A stretch of DNA of 64,000 nt from RGIG8244 sp045639325. GTDB taxonomy: Bacteria > Verrucomicrobiota > Lentisphaeria > Victivallales > UBA1829. The position numbers and the translations under genes were made by a program. The stretch is from contig JAZUCU010000048.1 in NCBI GenBank assembly GCA_045639325.1, positions 62,001 to 126,000 of the forward strand, given 5' to 3'. Positions 8,846 to 18,069 of this stretch are shown here, in pieces (within the stretch, counting starts at the first letter, position 1; the number at the start of each line of letters is the position of its first letter). The notes under the pieces are model-generated. The model searched no databases and was not told the origin of the DNA. It saw nothing but the letters and a program-made list of their open reading frames with translations.

Positions 8846-9898
8846 TCAGAGAGTTTCTTTGCCGATGACGATATTTTCAAAACCGCTGGCGGCAAGAATG
8901 ACTTCATGGGTCAGAAGATCATGTTCTCTTGTCAATGTTTCTTTTGCTTCGCCGCGGATCGTTGCGGCAAATTCTTCCAGCTGTTTTTCATGACGGTCAC
9001 GGGGCGGAGCAAAACGCATAAAATGACGTCCGGCAGGGAAGTCGCCGCATTCCTGATGGATATGCAGTTCCAACTCCTGTTCTTTCGGACCGCCGATGAT
9101 TTCCAGCGGTTTACAGAAGATGCTGCCGTTCGTTCCTTCAATGGTCATGGTTCTGCCATTTGCATAATCGCAGATGGGAGCTTTGCTGCAGGCACGGATA
9201 TTGACGAGTGCATTTTCGTATTCCAATACTGCCATACAGAGATTTTGCGTATCGGGCGCATCGCCTTTGACACTGCGCAGATACGGTGTCACTCTCTGTG
9301 GTGCGCCGAGAGTCCGGACGGTAAAGTCGATCAAATGACACCCGAGATTATACATGATCCCGCCGGGGAGTCTGCGCATGTATTCCTGATACGGTTCTCC
9401 GCCGTAACAGTGATTCATATCCAGTTCCATAAAAGTCAAATCGCCGATCAACTTTTTCTGAATGGCTTTTCGCGCGAATTCAAACGCCGGATTGACGCGG
9501 AACATGTATCCGATCTGGAACGGGAGGGATTTTGCTTTGCAGCCAGCCAGAAGTTTTTTATACAACTGGAGATCCGGAGAGCCGGGTTTATCCATGTAGA
9601 TGGGGATTCCTTTTTCCATGAACTGCAGGGCGACAGGTGTCAGCATCAGGTTTGCCGTTTCCACGGTGACCGCTTCGATGGTGGGATCGTTCAGGACTTC
9701 TTCCATGGTTTTCACGGGGAGTCCGCTGTAATATTCATCTTGTATTGACCCGCCCATGTGTGGGGAATCTTTGCATAGTTCAGTGTCATCCACGACGCCG
9801 ACGATTTCAAAAAGATCGCTGCGGAGTTTCAGTGAATTGATGACCGCAGGTGCATGTTCGTGTGTTACACCGATTTGAGCAATACGTATTCTTTTCAT
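8846..9898 (-). CDS. Gfo/Idh/MocA family oxidoreductase
   Basis: A protein of 350 residues. The N-terminus (RIRIAQIGVTHEHA) is a variant Rossmann nucleotide-binding motif. It is followed by PIYMDKPGSPD, the equivalent of the EKP motif carrying the catalytic Lys, and later by LGCHLIDF with the conserved His. It is an NAD(P)-dependent sugar or inositol-type dehydrogenase; the substrate is unknown. The ATG at 9898 lies two bases after the stop of the upstream MDR gene, so translation is coupled. It is the last gene of the 16406-8846 operon and may act on a sugar oxidised or released by the upstream enzymes. Confidence 0.85.
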   Translation of the reverse strand: MKRIRIAQIGVTHEHAPAVINSLKLRSDLFEIVGVVDDTELCKDSPHMGGSIQDEYYSGLPVKTMEEVLNDPTIEAVTVETANLMLTPVALQFMEKGIPIYMDKPGSPDLQLYKKLLAGCKAKSLPFQIGYMFRVNPAFEFARKAIQKKLIGDLTFMELDMNHCYGGEPYQEYMRRLPGGIMYNLGCHLIDFTVRTLGAPQRVTPYLRSVKGDAPDTQNLCMAVLEYENALVNIRACSKAPICDYANGRTMTIEGTNGSIFCKPLEIIGGPKEQELELHIHQECGDFPAGRHFMRFAPPRDRHEKQLEEFAATIRGEAKETLTREHDLLTHEVILAASGFENIVIGKETL

Positions 9899-9900
9899 CT

Positions 9901-10911
9901 TCAGTTTTTCCAATCAAAGACAATGCCGAAGGGCGGATTTTTGCCATTGATGATTGAGTCATATACTTCGCTGTAATTATCAATCTTTTCCACACGGGAA
10001 ATGATCTGATCCATATTGACTCTGCCGGATGCTACAAATTTTTCAAATGTGCGGAAGTCATCGAATGCAGTCCACTGGCCGGGTGTGGATTCGTATGCCG
10101 GACGGTTGTTTGTGTGAGCACCGATCAGCGTGATACCGGGCAGGTGTACATCCAGATAGAAGTCGATGGGCGCATCGGGAACACGGGTACAGCCGAGGAG
10201 CGTGATTCTGCCTTTTTTCGGCTTTGTGAATTTCAGCACCTGTTTCAGTGCGGCGGCGATACCGGTTACTTCCACGACGGCATCCACGCCCTGACCGTTG
10301 GTTGCTTCCATCACTTCCTGAATGTAAGTGGGGGAGGAGGGATCGAAGACTTTATCGGCTCCGAGTTCCAATGCTTTCGCACGGCGTGCCGGGTCCATAT
10401 CCGCAGCGAATACGGGAGCCGCACCGGAAAGAACGGCATAACGGACAGCCAACAGGCCGAGAATGCCCAGTCCGGCGACCATGACGCTTTCGCCCATTTC
10501 CAGACGCAATCTTCTTACGCCCAGCAGGGGGAAGGATGCAATGTAAGAAAATGCTGCACTTTTCAGATCCATACGTTCATCGGTGAGTTTGAATACTTTG
10601 TGTGCTTTTTCCACACCGTGAGAAAGGTGTCCCAAAGCATTGACCAGAACGCGGTCGCCGACGGCAAGATTGGTAACATCCTTACCGACTTTGAGCACAG
10701 TACCGGCGGCACTGTAACCGATTCCATGGGGATATTTCTGACCGGGGTTGTGAGAATTGCCGGTGATCCAGGCGCGTTCTGTACCTGCGCTGACGGCACT
10801 GTATGCGGTTTCCATGAGGACTTCATCATCTCCGAGGGTTGCGGGATCGTAATCCTTTTCCCGGAGTTTGAGAATGTTGGGACCTTCAACGGACAAGTAA
10901 CGGACTTTCAT
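9901..10911 (-). CDS. MDR-family (zinc-type alcohol) dehydrogenase
   Basis: A protein of 336 residues of the medium-chain dehydrogenase fold: a GroES-like N-terminal half (PHGIGYSAAGTVLKVG, VGDRVLVNALGHLSHG) and a Rossmann half (VAGLGILGLLAVRYA). The usual catalytic Cys of zinc alcohol dehydrogenases (GHE segment with an earlier Cys) is not evident; SAGTERAW sits at that position, as in sugar-dehydrogenase-like members that accompany Gfo/Idh proteins. It probably oxidises a sugar or polyol hydroxyl with NAD(P). It lies upstream of, and is coupled to, the Gfo/Idh/MocA gene. AGAAGGAA precedes its ATG. Confidence 0.85.
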   Translation of the reverse strand: MKVRYLSVEGPNILKLREKDYDPATLGDDEVLMETAYSAVSAGTERAWITGNSHNPGQKYPHGIGYSAAGTVLKVGKDVTNLAVGDRVLVNALGHLSHGVEKAHKVFKLTDERMDLKSAAFSYIASFPLLGVRRLRLEMGESVMVAGLGILGLLAVRYAVLSGAAPVFAADMDPARRAKALELGADKVFDPSSPTYIQEVMEATNGQGVDAVVEVTGIAAALKQVLKFTKPKKGRITLLGCTRVPDAPIDFYLDVHLPGITLIGAHTNNRPAYESTPGQWTAFDDFRTFEKFVASGRVNMDQIISRVEKIDNYSEVYDSIINGKNPPFGIVFDWKN

Positions 10912-10940
10912 AATAATTATTCCTTCTGTTAAGATTGATT

Positions 10941-12035
10941 TTATAAATTTTTCATGGCATGATTGCCTACATTTTTCTGAAGTGTGCGGAGTCGCGCCAG
11001 CGCATCGGCATAGGCGGAAACGTCATTTTTACTTTTCGCTGCAGTGTATGCCTTTTCGATGGATGCCAATTCTTTTGCGAATGCGGCTTTTTCCTTGCTT
11101 GTTTCCGGTAAGGCGGCTATCAGTTTTTTGACCTGTGCGGCATTGCGTGTGAATTCTGCAAAATCGGGTGCTTTATCCCACTGAATGGATTCCATGGCTT
11201 TTTCTGCGGTTTTGAGCTGTTCCACAAGAAAACGGTTGATGACATTTTCTGCATCTTCGTTGGCAAAATAGCTGAGCCCGAATGTTATTTCTTTCACGCC
11301 CGGTTTTGTGTGGAAGGTGACCTGAATCGGATTTTCATACAGGTAAGTGATTTTTGCTGTCTTTTCCGGTTCGAAAATCAGAAGATTGCCGTATTTTTCA
11401 TTATAATTCCGGCTGAAGAATGCCATGCCTCCGTTCTCTTTTGCGACTGCAATCGGGGCGGACGGCTTGTTGACGCTTTTGTAATCGTTCCCGTTGTAAC
11501 GGATCATGCGTTCTCTGCCTTTGATGTTGTAATGAGCTCCACCGGGACGCACACGCAAGGTCACGTTTTTGATGCCATCCGGAATGTTGACTTTCACATA
11601 CAGCCATTTGGGGGAATTGGCAGGCTGATAAATACGCATTTGTCCGGCTGTCCAGCTGAGATTCAGAGAAGCACCATCGGTATACCGGACCAGATCGATT
11701 TTCTTAACCGGTTCCTTTGCCGGGAGATTTGCTTTTGCATTGTTGCTCTGCACGATGATGAAATTCCATCCATCCCAGGAACCGTTGTTGATGGTTCCGT
11801 GTGCAACGCCAAGCATAAAATCATCCCACGCTTTTGTGGAGAGTTTGCCGTCTGCTGTAATGGTATTCTGGAATGTCAATGCGGAGTGATGAAAATCAAC
11901 TTTCCATGTCTTCCGGTCGAATTTAACTCCTTTGCGATCGACTTTGGTTTCTTTCAGTTTGATATTCGGTTCCCGTGCCGGGAGAGCCATTGCCGCCGTA
12001 AGAGCTGCAAGTGTAAGAAAATATTGAATTTTCAT
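10941..12035 (-). CDS. Secreted protein of unknown function
   Basis: A protein of 364 residues with a Sec signal peptide (MKIQYFLTLAALTAAMALPA). The mature part, up to about residue 270, is rich in Trp, Tyr and beta-strand-like stretches such as WDGWNFIIVQ and GGAHYNIKGRERM, suggesting a beta-sandwich. The last 90 residues are helical and charged. No family is recognised with confidence. It lies 13 bases downstream of the GH42-like gene in the same operon, so it probably takes part in binding or cleaving the same glycan. Confidence 0.75.
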   Translation of the reverse strand: MKIQYFLTLAALTAAMALPAREPNIKLKETKVDRKGVKFDRKTWKVDFHHSALTFQNTITADGKLSTKAWDDFMLGVAHGTINNGSWDGWNFIIVQSNNAKANLPAKEPVKKIDLVRYTDGASLNLSWTAGQMRIYQPANSPKWLYVKVNIPDGIKNVTLRVRPGGAHYNIKGRERMIRYNGNDYKSVNKPSAPIAVAKENGGMAFFSRNYNEKYGNLLIFEPEKTAKITYLYENPIQVTFHTKPGVKEITFGLSYFANEDAENVINRFLVEQLKTAEKAMESIQWDKAPDFAEFTRNAAQVKKLIAALPETSKEKAAFAKELASIEKAYTAAKSKNDVSAYADALARLRTLQKNVGNHAMKNL

Positions 12036-12048
12036 ATTGTCACAATCC

Positions 12049-15000
12049 TTATTTTACGTTGACTGTTTTTTCTGCCTTGAGCCCGGTAATGTGGTCCATG
12101 ACAACGAATTTATATTTGCCTTTGGCGGCATTATAGGGAACGCCGAAACTGTATTCCTTGCCTTTTTCTGTGCCGGTGACAACCGTTCTGCCGGGCATTT
12201 CTTTGCCGTCGGGACCATAGACGCGGATTACAATGGTACGGCCTGCGGGCAGATTTTTGTAAGAAAGAAGGATGTTGTCGCCAGCCTTCACGGATGCCGG
12301 AGCAGTCACTACCGGAGCCGCTTGTTTTTTATCGAATGCCGCATACACTCTGAGGGGGACAGCCCGTGTGAAGTCGGCAGTGATTTTCGCCTGCTTGCCG
12401 AGGAAGCCGACGCCGGTTTCATAAATGTATTTTGCTGCAGGAAGATTGATTGTTGTCTTGCTGTTATCCTTATTCAGATAAACGCCGAGCAGGGTGAAGT
12501 CCTTGCCGTTTCTGACCCGGAAGATGCTTTCCGGATTTGTCTGGCTGTAAGGAATGACCGCGCCGTGCTGGGTCAGCAGTTTGCGGAGGAAAACGCCGAA
12601 GGGTGTGGATTTATCGGCAGAAGTTGCAACGATACCGAAATTGAAGTTGGTCAGGATGGCTTTGCCTTTGCCGTATCTTCTGACTTCCATCAATTTACCT
12701 TCCGGGTCGATCATCGCTTGGGAGGCTTTGAGTCCGGGGATGGTGATCGGTTTGACAACATACTTGCCGGGCTTCAGCAAAGTTTGATTGCCGAACAGCG
12801 GGGCGAGGGGATTATTCTTGCGGACGGCAAGATTTTCATTGAGTCGGGCAGGGGCAAAGTCGGCAATGACGGTTCCGCCTTTCTTTACATAGTCCAAAAT
12901 GGCTTTCGCTTCGTTATCGCTCATGGCATTGATGCCCATGATGAGCAATACTTTCATTTTGGGGAGACGTTCTTTTGCGGTTTTTGCTGTGACGAATTCA
13001 AAGCCTGCGCCCGTTTCGTTGCAGAAGTTGATGACCGGCGCAATACCGGTATCGGGGGAAATGCAGCGTTCATCCACTTTTGTGGAACGGCGGGAGACGT
13101 GGCTCCAATAAATCCCGATTTTGGAATCGTACATGGGATTCGCAACCAGCGTGCGGCCGAGTCCCAGACGCAATCTCTGCAATTCATCCATGAAAGATTT
13201 TTCAAAAGAGGGGGACTGGTCAACGGAAAGAATGTCGTGATTAAAGTCCGTTGCGGTTGCATACCAGCCATTACCGTTGACGGAGCCCAGCAGGAGATAG
13301 CGGCTCATCAGCGGGGATTTCATGGCACGTTCGCCGTGATAACCGGACCAGACAAAGCGGGGGACGTTGGGATAAAGACTGCGGAGTACCTGGTCTTCCA
13401 ATACATTGGTGTAGGGGCCCCACCAGTCAAGTTTTTCCATCATCAATTCAAAATTGATATTGCCGAAAGTGCCTTCCAGTCCGACTTGAGCGAACGGGGC
13501 TTTGGATTTGATCAATTCGGCGGTGTAGTGGTGAATATCCGCAAACTGCTGTTCCATGTATTCAATGTGGTCGTTCCATTCGGGATAATTTTTATCCTTA
13601 AGGGAGACGGAAAGATCCCGGTTGGGGACGACATTGAAATTTGCATAGGAGGTTTTCCAGTTGTCGTTGAGATTGCCGATGGTTTTATATTTCTTTTTCA
13701 GGAAGGCGCGGAATGCGGGGAGGTCGGATGCGCCGTAGCCTGCGTAATAATTCAATACGTTTTCGTCGCCCAGGCTGTAGAGAATGGGGGAGAAGTTGAT
13801 GATTTTATCCAAGCGTTTCAAGACATAGTTTTTCCATTTTTCCCGCATGACGGGGTTGTAAATGCTCATGTCTTTGACTTTTTTGGCTTCTTTGGCTTCC
13901 GGGGTATTACCGAGGATCTGCAATTTGACTTCGCCCTTATCGCCTTTGGAGAGTGCGACACGGATCAGATAAGTGATCATCTGCAGGTTTTTCTGTGCAT
14001 TTTTTTCTGCGACACCATCAACGTCACTGTATCCGAGAGCCAGACCGAAGCCCATATTATCCACCAGCTGATTTGCCATGTTGATGCTGGAGGCTGTACC
14101 GAATGTTGCCTGATAATATTCCGGCAGAATGGTTGACGGGAAAAACATTGCCTGATCGGCGTTGTACAGAATGGTGCCTTTTGCGTTGCGGATTGTTGCA
14201 TAAAGGAATCCGGCTTCTGTCGGCATACGGTAATTTTTGAACTCAAACGCAACGGTTGTTTTGCCGGCAGGGATGGTGATTGATTTTTCTTCCCAGATCC
14301 GGCTGTGGGGAGAATCTTTCAGTGTCAAAGTCAATGTCAAAGGTTCTGCGGCTGCTTTTTCCAGCGCGAATGTGCCTTTGAACGGAGCTTTGCCGCGAAG
14401 ATATTTGGAAGAAACGGCAAGAGTTGCTTTGCCGATGGCGGATTGACGTTCAAAAGCAAACACCCCGGCGGCATTGCCTTTGCGGATGATGTCGCAGAAA
14501 TATTTGCCGTTCCCGTATTCTTTCAGGGCGATTTTGCCGTTTTTGACTGTGCCCTGATCCAGAATGTTGTTGAATTCATCACGGATGCGATACTGGGCTC
14601 CATCCGGAGCGGCAAGGTAATTGCCTTTGTCTTCCACTTTGCCGACGGAAATATCTTTGCCCGCAGCCCACTGCATAGCACGGGTGAGGAACACATAATC
14701 ATTTTCCTGACGAGCCTTTGCCCGGTTATCCGCGGCGCTGTATGTGTTGGAAAGAGCTGCCACTGCATATTGCTGCGGATGCCGGATCATCAGGACTCTG
14801 CCTTTGCCGAATTGATAGGCTTTGATGTATTTTTTATCCATCGGCAGCTGAACTTCATCCAGAAATGCGGGCAGGGGAAGCGGTTTTGCGGTCAATTCCT
14901 TGAACGGGAGACGGGTGGCATGGACAACCAAGCCGGTTCCGCTCTGGACTTTCATCAACATCTGGAACTGGGCATCCGGTGCAACTTTAGTGAACGGGGC

Positions 15001-15360
15001 ATTGCCAATGAAAATCACATCCAGATCCTGATCCGCTTTCTGACGGAGATCTTCATTTTTTTCGGCTTCGGAAGTGCCGGTGAGGGAGGCGCGGTAAACG
15101 CTTTCCGATGCATAAGAATAATAGGTATCCGTAATGAACGGCGTGTATTTGATATTCATGCGCTGCGCCAGTTCGATAACATCGCGGGCGCCGGTGGGCT
15201 GGATAAAGAACAGCACTTTCAAGGGCTGCATGGTTTTATCCCAGGTCAAATGGGGTGTCTTGTAATTTTCGGTCAGGGTGTTGACATACCAGCCGTCATG
15301 TCTGGCAGAAACGAGGGATGCAGCGAGGAGTGCTCCGGTGAGAAGTAGAGTCTTTTTCAT
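12049..15360 (-). CDS. Secreted GH42-like beta-galactosidase family protein
   Basis: A protein of 1103 residues with a signal peptide ending near LVSA-R. Residues about 45-240 resemble a glutamine-amidotransferase-like fold. A TIM barrel follows, with YSLGDENVLNYY near residue 533 and, downstream, FRAFLKKKYKTIGNLNDNW, the layout of the GH42 acid/base region and the helix after it. The segment around residues 780-850 (VLLIMGINAMSDNEAKAILD, then GGTVIADF) resembles the GH42 trimerisation domain. It is probably an exported glycosidase; specificity is unknown. It is the second gene of the operon that starts at 16406. Confidence 0.75.
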   Translation of the reverse strand: MKKTLLLTGALLAASLVSARHDGWYVNTLTENYKTPHLTWDKTMQPLKVLFFIQPTGARDVIELAQRMNIKYTPFITDTYYSYASESVYRASLTGTSEAEKNEDLRQKADQDLDVIFIGNAPFTKVAPDAQFQMLMKVQSGTGLVVHATRLPFKELTAKPLPLPAFLDEVQLPMDKKYIKAYQFGKGRVLMIRHPQQYAVAALSNTYSAADNRAKARQENDYVFLTRAMQWAAGKDISVGKVEDKGNYLAAPDGAQYRIRDEFNNILDQGTVKNGKIALKEYGNGKYFCDIIRKGNAAGVFAFERQSAIGKATLAVSSKYLRGKAPFKGTFALEKAAAEPLTLTLTLKDSPHSRIWEEKSITIPAGKTTVAFEFKNYRMPTEAGFLYATIRNAKGTILYNADQAMFFPSTILPEYYQATFGTASSINMANQLVDNMGFGLALGYSDVDGVAEKNAQKNLQMITYLIRVALSKGDKGEVKLQILGNTPEAKEAKKVKDMSIYNPVMREKWKNYVLKRLDKIINFSPILYSLGDENVLNYYAGYGASDLPAFRAFLKKKYKTIGNLNDNWKTSYANFNVVPNRDLSVSLKDKNYPEWNDHIEYMEQQFADIHHYTAELIKSKAPFAQVGLEGTFGNINFELMMEKLDWWGPYTNVLEDQVLRSLYPNVPRFVWSGYHGERAMKSPLMSRYLLLGSVNGNGWYATATDFNHDILSVDQSPSFEKSFMDELQRLRLGLGRTLVANPMYDSKIGIYWSHVSRRSTKVDERCISPDTGIAPVINFCNETGAGFEFVTAKTAKERLPKMKVLLIMGINAMSDNEAKAILDYVKKGGTVIADFAPARLNENLAVRKNNPLAPLFGNQTLLKPGKYVVKPITIPGLKASQAMIDPEGKLMEVRRYGKGKAILTNFNFGIVATSADKSTPFGVFLRKLLTQHGAVIPYSQTNPESIFRVRNGKDFTLLGVYLNKDNSKTTINLPAAKYIYETGVGFLGKQAKITADFTRAVPLRVYAAFDKKQAAPVVTAPASVKAGDNILLSYKNLPAGRTIVIRVYGPDGKEMPGRTVVTGTEKGKEYSFGVPYNAAKGKYKFVVMDHITGLKAEKTVNVK

Positions 15361-15374
15361 GAGTCACCTTTATG

Positions 15375-16406
15375 TTATTGATAATTTTTCTTGAGGAGGA
15401 TCTGCCATTTCAGTTTGAAAATGGCGTGATTTGCTTTCAGACAGGCATTGTACAGAACCATGCCGCCGTAGGGTTCGGCTTCCGCAACATCTTTACGGAG
15501 CTGCTGCAAAAGTTTTTCGGATGATTTATCATTCAATGCTGTAATTTCCATCAGTCCGAGACGGTATTTTTCTTTTTCCTGTTTGATCAATTCTGCAAGA
15601 TCATCGTATTTCAACAATTTACTTGTGCAGCTGAGCAAGGTATTGCCGCAGGGGATACACCAGGGGACGGCGGCTTTTGTCTGAAGCAGAGAGCCGATTT
15701 TTGCCGGATCGAGTGCGGTCTTGCCATCGGAGAAATAGAGATAGCCGAATTTGTCTGTGGCATTGTAGTTGCCGCCGGGGGATGATGTCATGCCGCGGAA
15801 TTTTTTCGTCCAGGAATAACGGGTGTGGCAGAACTGCCAGAGTGCGCCGTTTTTACCAGTACCGTTCATGACGGACCAGGGGAAAAATGCTTCGATATAC
15901 CAGGCATCTTTGCCGACCGAGGCGGCTGTGACTGTGCCGTATCCGCTCCATTCGTTGAGATAAACGGCGGTATCCTGGCGGCGCATATCATGATAAACAC
16001 CGTTGGCATTGATGGTGATTTTTGTATAACTGATGCCGTCCGCCTGGGGATCAAAGTAAAATTCCCCGCAGTCATCGGTCCAGATATTCAGGTTGTCATA
16101 TTCGGTAATTTCGCGCCGGAGTCTTGGCATGTTGTCATCGTAATTGACCACTGCCATATAAAGGCCTTTTTCGTCATAGACCATGCGGTAGGTGGTTTTG
16201 AGAAGTCCGGGCTTTGGATTTTCCTTCCAATATTCGTAATAATTGCCGTGAACGGGGATGTTCTGCCATGCTTTTTCATCGATTTTGCCGTCGATGACGA
16301 TGTTGCCGCTTTTCGGGCGCACTTCATAGAATGACAATTCTTTCATTTGCGCTGAGAGAGCAGAATGCAGCAGGATGATCCCTGCGGTGAATAAGATTTT
16401 TTTCAT
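15375..16406 (-). CDS. Secreted CBM9-like carbohydrate-binding protein
   Basis: A protein of 343 residues with a Sec signal peptide (MKKILFTAGIILLHSALSAQ). Residues about 25-235 are a CBM9-like domain with the opening motif IVIDGKIDEKAWQNIP, then DEKGLYMAVVNYDDNM and WSVM segments typical of such beta-sandwiches. The C-terminal 100 residues are helical. No catalytic domain is seen, so it probably binds the substrate of the neighbouring GH42-like enzyme. It is the first gene of the operon under the promoter at 16460-16488. Confidence 0.8.
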   Translation of the reverse strand: MKKILFTAGIILLHSALSAQMKELSFYEVRPKSGNIVIDGKIDEKAWQNIPVHGNYYEYWKENPKPGLLKTTYRMVYDEKGLYMAVVNYDDNMPRLRREITEYDNLNIWTDDCGEFYFDPQADGISYTKITINANGVYHDMRRQDTAVYLNEWSGYGTVTAASVGKDAWYIEAFFPWSVMNGTGKNGALWQFCHTRYSWTKKFRGMTSSPGGNYNATDKFGYLYFSDGKTALDPAKIGSLLQTKAAVPWCIPCGNTLLSCTSKLLKYDDLAELIKQEKEKYRLGLMEITALNDKSSEKLLQQLRKDVAEAEPYGGMVLYNACLKANHAIFKLKWQILLKKNYQ

Positions 16407-16459
16407 AATTCCTGCTTGTTTCCTTCGTTATTTTATATATCTAAATTATATATTGCAGA

Positions 16460-16488
16460 ACAATATCGCTTTTTTCTTCATTTGTCAA
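16460..16488 (-). promoter_or_regulatory. Promoter for the CBM9/GH42 operon
   Basis: On the minus strand TTGACA (16488-16483), a 17-base spacer and TATTGT (16465-16460), about 55 bases upstream of the ATG at 16406. Confidence 0.7.
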
Positions 16489-16562
16489 GCTGATTTATGA
16501 AAAATGTTATAAAATTCGGTTGATTTCCGCCGTTTTTTTCGCCGGATAAGAAAAAAATAAAG

Positions 16563-16590
16563 TTGAAAAGTCCAATTTAAATGCTATTGT
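16563..16590 (+). promoter_or_regulatory. Promoter for the DUF1549/DUF1501 unit
   Basis: TTGAAA (16563-16568), 16-base spacer, TATTGT (16585-16590). It is divergent from the CBM9/GH42 promoter, about 75 bases away. Confidence 0.6.
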
Positions 16591-16631
16591 AATGTCGGCT
16601 TGAATCAAAACAACAGAAATGAAGGTGTATT

Positions 16632-18053
16632 ATGATTCTGTACAAGTATTTGCTGCCCCTGTTTGCGGTATTCACCTTTTCTGCCTTGCACGCGCAGAAT
16701 ATTTATCTGAAAAATGCTCCACCAAAAGCAGAATCGGTGTTCGATAATTTCCTGTATGACTTCTGGCAGAAAGAAAAAATCACACCCGCACTGGAAGCCT
16801 CCGATTCTGTCATGGTCCGACGCTTGTATATTGATCTTGTCGGACGCGTGCCGACTCCCGCCGAAGCCTCTTCCTATCTTGCCGATAAAAGACCGCAGAA
16901 ACAGAAAATGCTGGTGCAGAAACTGTTGACGTCGGAAGAATGTGCCATGTTTATAACGATGCGTTTCGGCGATGAATTACGGATCAAATCCGAGTTTCCC
17001 ATCAATCTCTGGCCCAATGCCGCATATCTTTACACACAAACCATCTATAACGCATTGCGGACCAATATGCCATACGATAAACTGGCGTCCGCTCTGATTC
17101 TTGCCGACGGCAGCAATTTCCGGAACGGGTATGTCAATTTTCTCCGTGCAGTTTCGAAAAAGCAGCCGCAGGAAATTGCGGATGCCGCATCGAGATTCCT
17201 GATTGGAAAACGTTTTGCCCAGTTGTCCGCAAAAGAAAAGGAACAGTTCCTTAACGCATTTTCTGCCATTCGTTTCAAAAGCACGAGAGAATGGAAAGAA
17301 GAAATTGTCTATTCCATTCTGCCCGGGTCGGCGGATTTGCGTGCACCATTGATCAAGGATATAATTCAGCAGGAGGCGTTTGCACAGAATGGCGTCCGGC
17401 GGGTATGGCGCTGGATTTATGGATCCGATATGGTGGATGAGCGCATCATTCAGCATCTGGCCGGAGAATTCCGCAAAAATGGTTATAATCTGCGTTTGCT
17501 GATGCAGGAAATCTGCACATCAGCGGCGTATCGTGTCGGCAGTTTGTGTGATGGGGATTATGCCGCCATGAAGAAAGCGGCTGCTGTGTATCCCATCCGT
17601 CGACTGGATGCGGAAGTGCTAGCCGATTCCATTGCGCAGATCAGCGGGCAGATTTATACTTATCTCAGTGTGATTCCGGAACCGTTTTCTTATTACAACA
17701 ACCGGGCGGCGGCATTGCCGGATGGTTCTGTGACGGATCAGTTCCTCATGTTATTCGGCAGACCTTCCCGCGATTCGGGTGTGCCGGAAGAACGGAAAAG
17801 TATCATTACCGCCGAACAACGGTTGTTCCTGTTCAATTCGGGGGATTTGAACCGACGTTTATCCAACATTCATCGGGCGCATTTGCGAACGGTGAAAGAT
17901 AGATTTGCAGGGCTTTACATGCTGTTCTATTCCCGTCCGCCCACGAAAGAAGAGCGGAAGATTTTTCGAGAGATGTCGAAAAAGAATAATCAGCTTTTCG
18001 GGCGGATGCCGTGGGTGTTAGTCAATTCCAAAGAATTTCTTTATCAACATTGA
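16632..18053 (+). CDS. Secreted DUF1549/DUF1553 protein, short form
   Basis: A protein of 473 residues with a signal peptide ending HAQ. Residues about 35-110 match DUF1549 (VRRLYIDLVGRVPTPAEAS is the hallmark, normally RRLYLDLTGLPPTP). The segment from about residue 250 onward, including RRVWRWIYG and YPIRRLDAEVLADSI, matches DUF1553. Planctomycete relatives usually have 700-1100 residues and often a cytochrome c-like (CxxCH) domain; none is present here, so this is a minimal version. The function of the family is not established. It is followed after 16 bases by the DUF1501 gene, the usual partner. Confidence 0.85.
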   Translation: MILYKYLLPLFAVFTFSALHAQNIYLKNAPPKAESVFDNFLYDFWQKEKITPALEASDSVMVRRLYIDLVGRVPTPAEASSYLADKRPQKQKMLVQKLLTSEECAMFITMRFGDELRIKSEFPINLWPNAAYLYTQTIYNALRTNMPYDKLASALILADGSNFRNGYVNFLRAVSKKQPQEIADAASRFLIGKRFAQLSAKEKEQFLNAFSAIRFKSTREWKEEIVYSILPGSADLRAPLIKDIIQQEAFAQNGVRRVWRWIYGSDMVDERIIQHLAGEFRKNGYNLRLLMQEICTSAAYRVGSLCDGDYAAMKKAAAVYPIRRLDAEVLADSIAQISGQIYTYLSVIPEPFSYYNNRAAALPDGSVTDQFLMLFGRPSRDSGVPEERKSIITAEQRLFLFNSGDLNRRLSNIHRAHLRTVKDRFAGLYMLFYSRPPTKEERKIFREMSKKNNQLFGRMPWVLVNSKEFLYQH

Positions 18054-18069
18054 AATGGCAGGTGACATT

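Noticed and set aside
12037..14136. A 699-codon open frame on the plus strand
   Set aside because: It lies entirely opposite the GH42-like gene, has a Cys/Phe-rich composition unlike real proteins here, and has no ribosome site. It is a shadow caused by codon use on the other strand.
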